From contig CAZCQH010000026.1 of the NCBI GenBank assembly GCA_964500805.1, positions 1 through 64,000 on the forward strand: a DNA stretch of 64,000 nucleotides, given 5' to 3'. The notes beneath the pieces were generated by a model. That model made no database searches and was not told the origin of the DNA. It saw only the letters and a list, made by a program, of their open reading frames with translations. Positions 45,472 through 54,667 of this stretch are shown piece after piece; position 1 is the first letter of the stretch, and the number at the start of each line of letters is the position of its first letter. Source of the DNA: Ga0077555 sp964500805. GTDB lineage: Bacteria; Pseudomonadota; Alphaproteobacteria; Rhizobiales; Hyphomicrobiaceae. The position numbers and the translations under genes were made by a program.

Positions 45472-46629
45472 TTACTGTGCGCTACTCACGGTCGCCCGTT
45501 GATCAAGCGATCTTGGGGGGCCCGATATTGTCTTGCCCTGCCACGCATAGCCGCGCCGGATATGGGCAACGAGCCAGACGATGGGAATCATGATGTCGCG
45601 CAGGAGCCATGCCGCCGGCGAGCGCCACCCGACGTGCCAACCGCACGCGCGAGCCAGAAGCGCCTCGGTTGCATACCAGAAGGCAAGGATCGCTGCTGCA
45701 AACCCGGCCGCATCGAGATCATTCGATACAGCGATCTTTACACCGGCACTAAGTGGAATGAGGCTCGATGTGAGAAACTCCGGCGCGAAGTGAGCCGGAA
45801 ATGACCAGCGTCGAAGTTGCGCCCATCGCAGCTGCCGTTCCCAGACCTGCCTGGCCGAACGCGCTCCGAGCGGCTGATCGAATGGGCGATCAGCAAGACG
45901 CACGCTCTTGCCGACGCTCCGGACAAGTTTGGTAGCAGCCGCGTCCTCGGCAACCTCGGTTGCAAGGGCGCGAATGCCTCCGGCGGCTTCGAGGTCGGCA
46001 CGGCGCCAAAGCAGGTTCTTACCTTGCGCAAAGCCATATCCAACGAAGTCCGTCGCATACTGCCAGCGCGCTTGGTAGGTATTGAGAAATGCGCACTCGA
46101 CCTCGGCCCAGAACGTGGCCGGCGCCGAGCCGATCGGCGGCGCGGAGACGAGGCCCGTGCCTCGGGTCCAGGCGGCGAGCAGGCGCTGGATGTAGTCCCC
46201 AGGCATGCAGACATTGGCATCCGCGAGGATTATCCACTCGTGGATCGCGGCATTCCAGCCCTTCTCAACATTGTCGAGCTGCGGATTGTGAGACTGTATG
46301 GAAGTGCCAATGAGCAGTGTGGCCGGCACGCGCGGGTGATTTGCGATCAAGCGTCGCAAGAAGGGGACGGCGGGGTCTGTCTCACGTTCGGCACAGAAGA
46401 TGATCTCGTAGCGCTGATAGTCCAACGCGAAAGTCGAGGCGAGTGTGGTGCGTTCGATGACGCCCAAGCCATGAACCGGGCGAATGATGGTAACAGGAGT
46501 CAGCCTGCTCGCGTTCCCAGCCTGCGCATTGCGCAATCGGCACCGGTGCCAAGTCAGCAACGTGGTGCCGGCATGTAGCACCAGTGACGCACCGAGGAGA
46601 AGTCCCGCTGCAAGCGTTGTTGAATCCAT
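45472..46629 (-). CDS. Family-21-like (ceramide glucosyltransferase-type) glycosyltransferase
   Basis: 385 residues. An N-terminal signal-anchor, a GT2-fold catalytic region with PVTIIRPVHGLG, NVEKGWNAAIHEWIILADAN (D2 motif DAN), VAEDAA and the final RQLRWAQLRRWSF (R/QxxRW). Two to three C-terminal membrane helices follow. Such enzymes transfer sugar to ceramide or diacylglycerol; in alphaproteobacteria, glycolipids replace phospholipids under phosphate shortage. ATG 46629 is preferred to 46650 because GGAGACGAAG precedes it. The family often neighbours phn genes. Confidence 0.82.
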   Translation of the reverse strand: MDSTTLAAGLLLGASLVLHAGTTLLTWHRCRLRNAQAGNASRLTPVTIIRPVHGLGVIERTTLASTFALDYQRYEIIFCAERETDPAVPFLRRLIANHPRVPATLLIGTSIQSHNPQLDNVEKGWNAAIHEWIILADANVCMPGDYIQRLLAAWTRGTGLVSAPPIGSAPATFWAEVECAFLNTYQARWQYATDFVGYGFAQGKNLLWRRADLEAAGGIRALATEVAEDAAATKLVRSVGKSVRLADRPFDQPLGARSARQVWERQLRWAQLRRWSFPAHFAPEFLTSSLIPLSAGVKIAVSNDLDAAGFAAAILAFWYATEALLARACGWHVGWRSPAAWLLRDIMIPIVWLVAHIRRGYAWQGKTISGPPRSLDQRATVSSAQ

Positions 46630-46826
46630 GTCGGTCTTCGTCTCCGGCATCCACAGAACGGCCCCAGCGCGGCATTCTCACCGAGTCGTGTGACATGACG
46701 ATCACAGGCTGCGGCCACGCCACAGCAGTGCGCTGGAGACGTTCCGGAAAATTGTCATCTGGCTGCAATAATTCTGCAGCACTCTCCCTCAAACTCGAAT
46801 GAAACCGAGAGATCCGAAGGTTCCAG

Positions 46827-47369
46827 ATGTCGATCAGCAACGAGATCCGCGACATCTATTCCATGAAGGCAGCCGGCCGGTACGGTCTGTCCGCCGTCAA
46901 TCAGCTCCAGCACGGCCTGCAGGCCGCTGCGCTCGCCGAAAAGCAAGGCGAGACCGCGGCAATGATCGTCGCAGCGCTGGTCCACGACATCGGGCATATG
47001 GTTCACGATCTCGGCGAGGATCCTGCGCGTGCCGGCATCGACGACCTGCACGAGGAGCGCGGCGCGGCGTGGCTGGAGCGGCGCTTCGGCCCTGAGGTAG
47101 TGGAGCCGGTGCGCCTGCACGTGCCTGCGAAGCGCTATCTCTGCGCCGTCGATGCGACCTACTTCGGAAAGCTATCCGAGGACTCCATCCGCTCGCTGGC
47201 GCTGCAGGGCGGCCCGATGACAGCTGCCGAGGTGGCGGAATTCGAGACGCGTCCCTTCTACTCGCAAGCCGTCCGCCTGCGCCGCCTCGATGAGGCCGCA
47301 AAGGACCCGACGGCCGTCACGCCGACGCTTGATCATTTCATGCGCTACGTCGATGAAGTGCTCGAGTAG
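46827..47369 (+). CDS. PhnZ-like HD-domain diiron oxygenase
   Basis: 180 residues of the phosphonate-degradation HD family. The iron ligands of PhnZ have counterparts: H29, H53-D54 (VHDIGH), H75 (LHEERG), H98 (LHVPAKRYL) and D155. Y19 corresponds to PhnZ Y24, but the usual Glu (E27) is Ser22 or Leu21 here. PhnZ cleaves 2-amino-1-hydroxyethylphosphonate to glycine and phosphate. It is divergent from the glycosyltransferase. No phnY hydroxylase is visible in the window. Confidence 0.8.
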   Translation: MSISNEIRDIYSMKAAGRYGLSAVNQLQHGLQAAALAEKQGETAAMIVAALVHDIGHMVHDLGEDPARAGIDDLHEERGAAWLERRFGPEVVEPVRLHVPAKRYLCAVDATYFGKLSEDSIRSLALQGGPMTAAEVAEFETRPFYSQAVRLRRLDEAAKDPTAVTPTLDHFMRYVDEVLE

Positions 47370-47465
47370 CGATTGGCCTGGGAGGTTCGGGCTGTAGCCG
47401 GTTCCACAAAACGGGTTGAGTCTGAAGTACGACTAACTGCATTTTCGCTGAAATGGCTCACAACA

Positions 47466-48882
47466 TCAGTCTTGCAGCAAGCTCGCTCGTCTCTCAAACA
47501 AAGAGACGTGCAACGCATCCTTCTTTGCGTGTCGTGCGCGAGAGGCATGCCATCCCATCACGAAGCCCGCAGCGCGCTGCATTTGCGTGCTCATGCACGC
47601 TCCATCGGTGCAGAGCGCCTGGAGTTGGTCAGCATCGGCAACGTCATTGAGAAACCCCAGAACATCCTGCAACCGGCGGACGTGCCTCAAAAATTGCTGC
47701 ATCTCGGCGTGTCCGTAGATAGCCGCGAAAAACTCTGCCGTGTAACGCAGTATCTTCAAATCTTTGCGCAGCTCATGCCGCCCTGCATCATCGAGTTCAC
47801 CGATCGTGCTGCCTCGGCGTTCCACTCTTTTCCATTGTTTGGCCATTTGCTTGTCTGGCGAGCTTGGTGACTGGCCTCGCCAGCAATTTGTTCTCGTTCT
47901 CCGCAACCAGGTTTTCAACGGTGTACGGGAAGAGAGCCAGGCAGAGCCGGATCCGCAAGAAGCGGCTTTCCGCGAATGCCGCGCGAGCACTGGCGCGCTT
48001 ACACTTGGCTGCGTCACTCAGCGCATCGCTCAGGACGCTCAAATCGGCACTGCCGGCTCTTGGCTCGGCAATTATGCCGACAGTCTCTGCGGCAAGGACA
48101 TCGACCTTTCGCAGCTCACTCAAAAGACGTCCGATATCACGCGCGCCCTGATGCACCTCCTGCAGGGCTTCGGTTGAGGCGACTGCACGGAAGGCCTTCA
48201 ACGCGCTGCGCAGGCGCCGCAGGCCAATGCGAAGTTGGTGAACTCCTTCGGGGTCGTCGCTGTCCAGCACGACCTGCCAATTGACGAGTATCTGGTTTGT
48301 CAATGCATTTGCGATCTCGCACAAGGCTTCGCCGCAACGTTGATCTGCGCACACGTTGGGAGACGCGGCTCCGAGCGGGCGGGGTGGTGAGGCCGGCTTC
48401 GCATCGACAAGCGCGTACCCGCGCTCCGCTTTGCTGACGCGGCTCAATCGCAAGCTTTCGCCGGCGAATAGGCTTTCAGCAACCTCGATCAACGCGTCTG
48501 GCCGACCAGACTTAAGCTCGAGCTCTATTTCGCAGATATCTCGCACGCCCTCTTGAGCTCGTATCACCCCACTGTCGAACGCGATTTCGACCTTGCTGCT
48601 TGTGCCAGATTGGACGTCGAGTTTGCTTCGCTCCACGATCGTCTCGAAGAGTGGCACCAATGGCGCTCTTCCGACGATGCTCCTAAGACGTTTGCGAAGC
48701 GCCTTATCGGCAATCGACGAAAACTCTGGTCTCAATTCCCCGACGGTGCTCTCAGCCTCGAAGGGCGCTGATATCCCCGAACGGACCTTGGTGCCCACCT
48801 TCACCGTTTGCAGCCAAGCTTCACCAACACGCCGCACTCGAAGCGATATGCCGTTGGTATCCAATCTTCGATCGAGCGTGTC
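47466..48882 (-). pseudogene. CYTH-CHAD domain protein, N-terminus lost and frameshifted
   Basis: CYTH domains act on triphosphates and CHAD domains bind polyphosphate. The visible part begins mid-CYTH at DTLDRRLDTNGISLRVRR, so the first 40 residues or so, with the ExExK metal motif, are absent. It is joined in frame to a permease. The CHAD region (EGVHQLRIGLRRLRSALKAF) runs to VTKLARQA and then shifts frame at a TTT run (47847-47849; AAA in the gene, one base too many). It resumes as MAKQWKRVERRGSTIGELDD and ends at FERRASLLQD. Confidence 0.7.
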
Positions 48883-49611
48883 GCCGAGCGGCGGCGGCGC
48901 GTATTCGAGCCGCTGGATGACGATCATCGGCCAGTAGAGGTCGTTCCAGTGGGCGACGATCGAGAAGATCGAGAACGCCGTGATGGCCGTCCATGCACTC
49001 GGCACCACGATCCGCCAGAGGATTTCCATCTCGCCGAGCCCGTCCACGCGGGCGGCCTGCCGGATCTCGTCCGGGAACTGCTTGAACACCTGCCGAAACA
49101 AGAAGATCGCGAACACCGACAGGAAGAACGGCAGCATCATCGCAAAGTAGGTATCGAGCAGTTTGAACTGCGCGAGGCCGAGGTAGAGCGGCAGCGCCGG
49201 CACTTGGATCGGGATGGAGAGACCGGCGATCACGAGCGCGAACAGCAGCGACCGGCCCGGGAACTCGAGCTTGGCAAGGGCATAGGCCGCATGGATCGAG
49301 ACCAGCAGCTGCACGGCAAGGATGCCGACGCAGACGATTAATCCATTCAGCATAAACTTATGCAGCGGCGCGATATTCAGAGCGTGCGTTACGTTCTCGA
49401 CGCCGTAGAAGCGTTGCGGGATCGGATTGAGTGAGCCGGAGAGAATTTCTTCCGGAGCCCGGATCGCGGTCAGCAGCATCCAGACGAACGGCAGCAAAAC
49501 GAACACCGCGCCCATCAGCAGGACGGCATGCGCAAGCAGCGACCCGAGCTGTCCCGAACGACGCCACCCATCCAGGCGTGCGCTGCGATCATGTCCTGCA
49601 CCGCTCGTCAT
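48883..49611 (-). pseudogene. ABC importer inner-membrane permease 2 (UgpE-like), C-terminus lost
   Basis: Residues 1-243 of a MalG/UgpE-type permease: about five helices (LAHAVLLMGAVFVLLPFVWM, ALVIAGLSIPIQVPALPLYL and others) and the EAA loop EIRQAARVDGLGEMEILWRI. After YAPPPLG the frame enters CYTH-CHAD sequence instead of the last helix and about 40 residues. ATG 49611 overlaps the stop of permease 1 (TGATG). The combined open frame continues to 47797. Confidence 0.75.
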
Positions 49612-50534
49612 CAGTAGTGCACCCGGCGGTCGAGGTGGAACGTCTGGACGAGCGAGAACGCGAGCACGAAGAGCAGGAAGATCACCGTCAGTGCAGCTGC
49701 ATAACCGATCTTGAAGTACTGGAACCTTTCCAGATAGATCGCGTAGAGCGGCACCTCGGAGCCATCCTTGCCCTGGGTCAGCGCTGCGACCGTATCGAAC
49801 ACTTTGAAGGCGGTGATCGACGTGGTTACGGCAACGAACATCGTGGTCGGCGCGAGCTGTGGCCAAGTCACGGTGAGAAAGCGGTCGATTGCCCCGCCTG
49901 CACCGTCCACTTCGGCGGCGTCGTAAAGTTCGCGCGGAATGGCAGTGAGACCCGCGAGGAACAGCACCATGTTGAAGCCAATGATCTGCCAGAGACCGAT
50001 CACTGCCAGCGTCGGAATGAGCAGCCGCGGATTGGAGATGAACGTCTGCTCCTGAAACCCCATCCAGGTCAGCATCCGGTTCACTGGGCCAAGCTGGGGA
50101 TGCAGCACGAACTGCCAAACGGATGCCATGGCGATCATGGTGGTCATCACAGGCAGAAAATAGATGACCTCGTAGAACCCGCGCGTCCGGGTTCGGGAAT
50201 GCACGAGGATCGCGATGAGCAGCCCCAGCAGCACGCCGCCCGGCAAGACGATGGCAACATAAAGGAGCGTGTTCGCCTGGGCCCGGCGGAACACCGGATC
50301 GGCAAGTGCGCGGCTGAAATTCTCCCACCCGAGCCAGCGGAGCGATACCGCTCCGATCTCGTAATCGGTGAAGCTCAGGACGACGAGGCAGATCAACGGG
50401 GCCAGTAACAGCGCGGCAAGCAGAACCGTTGCAGGCAGCACGAACCGGGCTCCGGCAACGCTTGGGTGCCATGTGCGGCGGACCGGTCGAGCGGTCGGTA
50501 GTGGCCCGTGCAGAGCGGCGGCGCTGAACCTCAT
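49611..50534 (-). CDS. ABC importer permease 1 (UgpA/MalF-like)
   Basis: 307 residues with six hydrophobic segments and the EAA loop LYDAAEVDGAGGAIDRFLTV. It belongs to the CUT1 group that imports oligosaccharides or glycerol phosphates. ATG 50534 overlaps the stop of the ATPase gene (ATGA). No substrate-binding protein gene lies next to the cluster. Confidence 0.88.
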   Translation of the reverse strand: MRFSAAALHGPLPTARPVRRTWHPSVAGARFVLPATVLLAALLLAPLICLVVLSFTDYEIGAVSLRWLGWENFSRALADPVFRRAQANTLLYVAIVLPGGVLLGLLIAILVHSRTRTRGFYEVIYFLPVMTTMIAMASVWQFVLHPQLGPVNRMLTWMGFQEQTFISNPRLLIPTLAVIGLWQIIGFNMVLFLAGLTAIPRELYDAAEVDGAGGAIDRFLTVTWPQLAPTTMFVAVTTSITAFKVFDTVAALTQGKDGSEVPLYAIYLERFQYFKIGYAAALTVIFLLFVLAFSLVQTFHLDRRVHY

Positions 50535-51735
50535 GACACCGCTCGCTCAATCATGACGTTCGGTTCGTGCGCCGTTCGGGCAGCAGCAAGGTTCACGGGG
50601 ACTCGTTCGCCGCGCGCATCGAACACGTGCAGGCGTGACGGAGAGAGGCCAATCCTTACCATATCGCTGAGCGCAGGCTCGATGCCGTGGGCGCTGATCC
50701 CCGAGATCCGCGCGATCAACGAGCCAACCGCGGGTGCGACAAGATCTGCGAACACCAGGCGGTCCGCGCCGTGGTGCTCCACCCGTCGAATGCGCGCCGC
50801 GAGAGCCGGACCAGCAATGCCCGTCCCGCTCTTCATCGAGAGATCTTCCGCGCGCAGGCCGATTGAAACAGCCGATCCCGGCTTAAGGGTCGTCGTGACC
50901 GGAATGATCTGGTCCAACAGGCGTAGTTCGCCGAACTCGCCGATCCGCCCAGGAAGCACATTGATCATCGGCGAGCCGATGAACCGCGCGACCGCCAGGG
51001 TCGCCGGGCGTTCGTAGAGGTCGCGGGGGCTTCCCACCTGGACCAGGCGGCCTGCATCGAGCATCGCGACGCGCGTCGACATGGTCATCGCCTCGACCTG
51101 ATCGTGCGTGACGTAGATGAATGTCGCGCCGAGGCGCGCATGAAGATCGGCAAGCTCGTCGCGCATATGGACGCGCAGCTGCGCGTCGAGGTTGGACAGC
51201 GGCTCGTCCATCAGAAAGACGCTGGGCTGGCGGACCATGGCCCGCGCGAGCGCCACGCGCTGGCGCTGACCGCCGGAGAGTTGCCCCGGTTTGCGCGCCA
51301 GAAGGGGCTCGATCTGCAGTTGGGCTGCGACGGCCCGCACGTCGTCGGCGATCCCGCGCGCCACGCGCCGACGACGGGGGATAGGTGCCGTATGACGGGC
51401 AGACGCTCGGCGAGTGACAGTCGGCTCACCGAGAGCGGCAAGGCGATGTTGTCGAATGCGCTCATGTGCGGATAGAGCGCGTAGCTCTGGAAGACCATCG
51501 CGATGTTGCGGCCATAGGCGCTCAGTCGGTCGACGTTCCTGCCGTCGATGCTGACGCCACCGGAGTCTTGCCGTTCGAGCCCGGCAATGATCCGCAAGAG
51601 CGTCGACTTCCCGCAGCCGGACGGGCCGACCAGGGAGACGAACTCACCTGGCTCGATGTCGAGCGAAATGTTCTCCAGAACCCGATTGGCACCGAAGCTT
51701 TTCGATAAATGCTGGAGTGAGAGTTTGGTCCGCAT
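50531..51735 (-). pseudogene. ABC importer ATPase (UgpC/MalK-like), frameshifted
   Basis: The N-terminal part starts at ATG 51735 (MRTKLSLQHLSKSFG) with Walker A GPSGCGKSTLLRII and YALYPHMSAFDNIALPLSVS. The frame shifts at a 5-G run (51376-51380; C5 in the gene). The second frame gives ARGIADDVRAVAAQLQIEP, LSGGQRQRVALARAM, VFLMDEPLSNLDAQ, YVTHDQVEAMT and the C-terminal TOBE-type regulatory domain. The 1205-base length is one short of 402 codons, so a single base seems missing. All functional motifs survive in the two frames. Confidence 0.8.
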
Positions 51736-51884
51736 GTAACTCCGTCGAGTGCGTGGCAGTGTCTGGCTCGTCTGCCGGCGCCTCGCCTTGCCTGGTGTCA
51801 TCGGCTGCACTTACTGAGGCGCTGTAACAGTGGTGTGACACGCCAACAGCGGCGCACGGGCGTTCGGCTGCCGGAGCCTCCGCA

Positions 51885-52721
51885 TCAGGGTTGGTATTTC
51901 GGGAACAAGCTCGCCCCGTTCCGGTCGAGGCGCGCGCGGCATGAGTCGAAGATCTTCTGCAACGTCGCATCCGCTCGACCGGTATCGGCGACCGGCACGT
52001 AGACGTCGCTGTAGACGCCGAAGTCGTGGCCGAAGAGCCGCGGTTCGCATCCGTAGACGCGCAGCCCGACCGGATCGTCGACGAGCGCCAGGCTGATCTG
52101 ATTGTCGATATGCGTGCGCACCGGCAACATCCGCGGCAGTAGCGCATACGCGCCTTGACGCGTCAGAAGGTAGGCGAAGGTCCCGTTGTAGTAGTAGACG
52201 CGCGAGAACCGCGCATCACCGGTCGGCTCGGCAAGTCCGTCCATGATCGTGCATCCGAGCAGGAGAATATCGGCGTCGCGCGGCATCGCCTGCATGATCG
52301 CCCGGTTGCGCTCGGGCGCGAACTCCGGCCCAGGCACGGCATCGTCCTCGAGCACGAGAACGCGCTCTTCGCCGGAGGCCAGGAATGCCCGCCAGATCGC
52401 AAGGTGGCTGAGAAAACATCCCACCGCCGGACGCGTCAACTGCAGGTATTCCTCGAGCGGCCGGTCGACGCTGGCGGGCTCGACGAGCAACCGCGCGATG
52501 AGATCGGCCTCGAGTGCGCGTCCATCGACGGCCGCGGCGCGCATCGGCTCGGATATGCCGCATCGCGCGAGATTGGTCAGAGCGGCCTGCCAGCGATCCG
52601 GCCGGCGTGCGAGCGAGACGACCACCGGCGTCGGCAATCCGTGCTCGCGCAGGTCTCCGCAGCCGGTCAAGTCGAGCTCGAGGTCCGGCACCAGATCGAG
52701 ATGTTCATCGAGGTTCAGCAT
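51885..52721 (-). CDS. Glycosyltransferase family 25 (LPS-type) protein
   Basis: 278 residues. TPVVVSLARRPDRWQAALTN at the N-terminal side, GCFLSHLAIWRAFL, the LEDD metal motif (VLVLEDDAVPG) and HIDNQISL are GT25 hallmarks. It probably adds a sugar to lipopolysaccharide or another surface glycan. ATG 52721 (MLNLDEHLDLVPD) follows GAGGCGG. Eight bases separate it from the upstream FkbM gene, so the two probably form an operon. Confidence 0.85.
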   Translation of the reverse strand: MLNLDEHLDLVPDLELDLTGCGDLREHGLPTPVVVSLARRPDRWQAALTNLARCGISEPMRAAAVDGRALEADLIARLLVEPASVDRPLEEYLQLTRPAVGCFLSHLAIWRAFLASGEERVLVLEDDAVPGPEFAPERNRAIMQAMPRDADILLLGCTIMDGLAEPTGDARFSRVYYYNGTFAYLLTRQGAYALLPRMLPVRTHIDNQISLALVDDPVGLRVYGCEPRLFGHDFGVYSDVYVPVADTGRADATLQKIFDSCRARLDRNGASLFPKYQP

Positions 52722-52729
52722 GAGCCGCC

Positions 52730-53467
52730 TCACGCCGTTCCGGCTGGACGGTAGGCGAGGCGCGACAGCTTCCTCCGCGCATAGAACATGCGCCCGTAGG
52801 CGTCGCCCTTCAGATCCTGGCGATAGTCGCGATAGTCGAGGATCGGGTCCCAGGGGCACTCCTCGTCGAGCACGGCGACGAAATCCGCAGCGGCCAGGAT
52901 CGTCTGCATTTGCCGGCGGTTGCGGCGGTTCTGGAACTCGGCGAGCACCAGCTCCGTTTTCGAGAGATCGACGTGGCGCAGGATCGCGGCTTCCGCGCCC
53001 TCCACGTCGATCTTGAGGATGTGAGGGCTCGGAAGCGCCGTTGGTTCCACGACAGAAACGTCGAAAGTGCTTTTGACGGCCCCAGCCTCGAATGTGTCGA
53101 CTGCATAGACGACCAGCCCGGCCTCACCGTCGCCGGCGTAGCGCGAGAAGAACGGCGCCCGTTCGCCGACGCCGGGATACACCGCGGCGTTCTTCGTGTG
53201 GATGTTCGTGCGTCGGGCGACGTTGCGCTCGAGAAACGCAAAGGTGCCAGGATTGGGCTCGAAGCACGTGATCGTGCTGCCGGGCCATCGCATATCGGCC
53301 CACAGCGCGAAAGAGCCGACGTTGGCGCCGATGTCGAGAATATCCAGGCCGTGGCCATAATGATGGCTCTCGTACTCGCCTTCGAACACGTACTTGACGG
53401 CTGCTGCCATCGCCGGTGGGCAATCGAGCATCATGGGAACATGCGAGACGAACTGGCAGGACTGCAT
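52730..53467 (-). CDS. FkbM-family SAM-dependent methyltransferase
   Basis: 245 residues. The SAM-binding DILDIGANVGSFALWADM, ITCFEPNPGTFAFLERN, HILKIDVEGAEAAILRHV and AEFQNRRNRRQM are FkbM motifs. It probably methylates a sugar or glycolipid, consistent with the GT25 gene downstream. ATG 53467 is preferred to the GTG at 53527 because GGAACGG precedes it. Confidence 0.85.
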   Translation of the reverse strand: MQSCQFVSHVPMMLDCPPAMAAAVKYVFEGEYESHHYGHGLDILDIGANVGSFALWADMRWPGSTITCFEPNPGTFAFLERNVARRTNIHTKNAAVYPGVGERAPFFSRYAGDGEAGLVVYAVDTFEAGAVKSTFDVSVVEPTALPSPHILKIDVEGAEAAILRHVDLSKTELVLAEFQNRRNRRQMQTILAAADFVAVLDEECPWDPILDYRDYRQDLKGDAYGRMFYARRKLSRLAYRPAGTA

Positions 53468-53625
53468 GGTCGACCGTTCCAGAAAGCTGTGGTGCCGCGG
53501 GTGCCGTTTGCTCCCGGTACGTGACACGTTGACGACAACGTCTTCCGGCCACTGTCATGGCGATGTCATCAAATCGTCCGAGCAATGCCGCTCAGTGTTT
53601 GCCTGCCCTTTCGCGGACGGTATCG

Positions 53626-54594
53626 ATGCGCGTGCTGTGCTTGCTCCGGACGGCAGTCGCCGCCCTGTCACTCATTTGCTTGTCCGGCCCGACCGCATCC
53701 GCCGAGACGTTCAGTTTCGTGGCGCTCGGCGACATGCCTTATGGCGACAAGACCAAGTCGCATCCGGCCTTTCGCAGCCTGATCGATACGGTGAATGCCC
53801 GCGCGCCAGCCTTCACGATCCACGTCGGCGACATCAAGTCCGGCTCGGAATCCTGCACCGATGAGGTCTTCGCGCTCCAACTTCAATTCATGAACTCATT
53901 CGAACGCGCGTTGATCTACACCCCAGGCGACAACGAATGGACCGACTGCCACCGCGAGAAGGCCGGTAAGTTCGATCCTCTGGAACGCCTCGGACGCCTC
54001 CGCGCGATGTTCTTCCCGAAGCCACTGAGCCTCGGCAAGGCGCCGATCGCGCTGGAGCGTCAATCGGACGTGATGAACGAACATCGCCGCTTCGTCGAGA
54101 ACGCCCGCTTCAGCCGCAGCGGCATCCAGTTCTTGACGTTGCATGTCGTCGGTTCGAACAACGGCCTCGAGCCGCGCGATCGGCGAGTGGCCAAGGAGTT
54201 CTTCGATCGGGACGAGGCAAACCTCGCTTGGCTTGCGGACGGCTTCGCCAAGGCCAAGCGCGACTCGGCCAAAGGCATCGTCATCGCCATGCAGGCGGAC
54301 ATGTTCGAGTTCGACTTCGGACATTTCGGGAGAGACCAGCACCTGGCCCACTCGGGGTTTCTCAACGTGGCGGAGATGCTGGTGCGGGAGGCGCTGGAAT
54401 TCGGTCGACCGGCGTTGTTGATCTATGGTGACAGCCACAACTTCCGCGTCCACACGCCGTTTCGCAAGCGCGCGCCGCAGATGGTCGCGCTGGAAGTGTT
54501 CGGCGCCGACCAGATGCATGCTGTCGAGGTTCTGGTGAATCCAAGCGGCCCCGCACTCCTCTCCTTCCGTCCGATCTGGAACACCAAGCCCTAA
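53626..54594 (+). CDS. Secreted calcineurin-like phosphoesterase
   Basis: 322 residues. Signal peptide LLRTAVAALSLICLSGPTAS, then metallophosphoesterase motifs FVALGDMPYGD, HVGDIKSGS and TPGDNEWTDC; IYGDSHNFRVHTP lies near the C-terminus. It should act in the periplasm on phosphoesters. ATG 53626 starts the signal peptide. The next gene, in the same direction, is a second phosphatase. Confidence 0.75.
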   Translation: MRVLCLLRTAVAALSLICLSGPTASAETFSFVALGDMPYGDKTKSHPAFRSLIDTVNARAPAFTIHVGDIKSGSESCTDEVFALQLQFMNSFERALIYTPGDNEWTDCHREKAGKFDPLERLGRLRAMFFPKPLSLGKAPIALERQSDVMNEHRRFVENARFSRSGIQFLTLHVVGSNNGLEPRDRRVAKEFFDRDEANLAWLADGFAKAKRDSAKGIVIAMQADMFEFDFGHFGRDQHLAHSGFLNVAEMLVREALEFGRPALLIYGDSHNFRVHTPFRKRAPQMVALEVFGADQMHAVEVLVNPSGPALLSFRPIWNTKP

Positions 54595-54667
54595 CCGGCC
54601 AGCCAAGCGTTCCGCGTTTTGCAGCAGTGTCACGAATCTCGGCTAGGGCTTTGCGCGGAGGTCGTGC

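Noticed and set aside
49611..50550. Upstream extension of the permease-CYTH open frame to 50550
   Set aside because: This part is an out-of-frame reading of permease 1. ATG 49611, overlapping the permease 1 stop, is the credible start.
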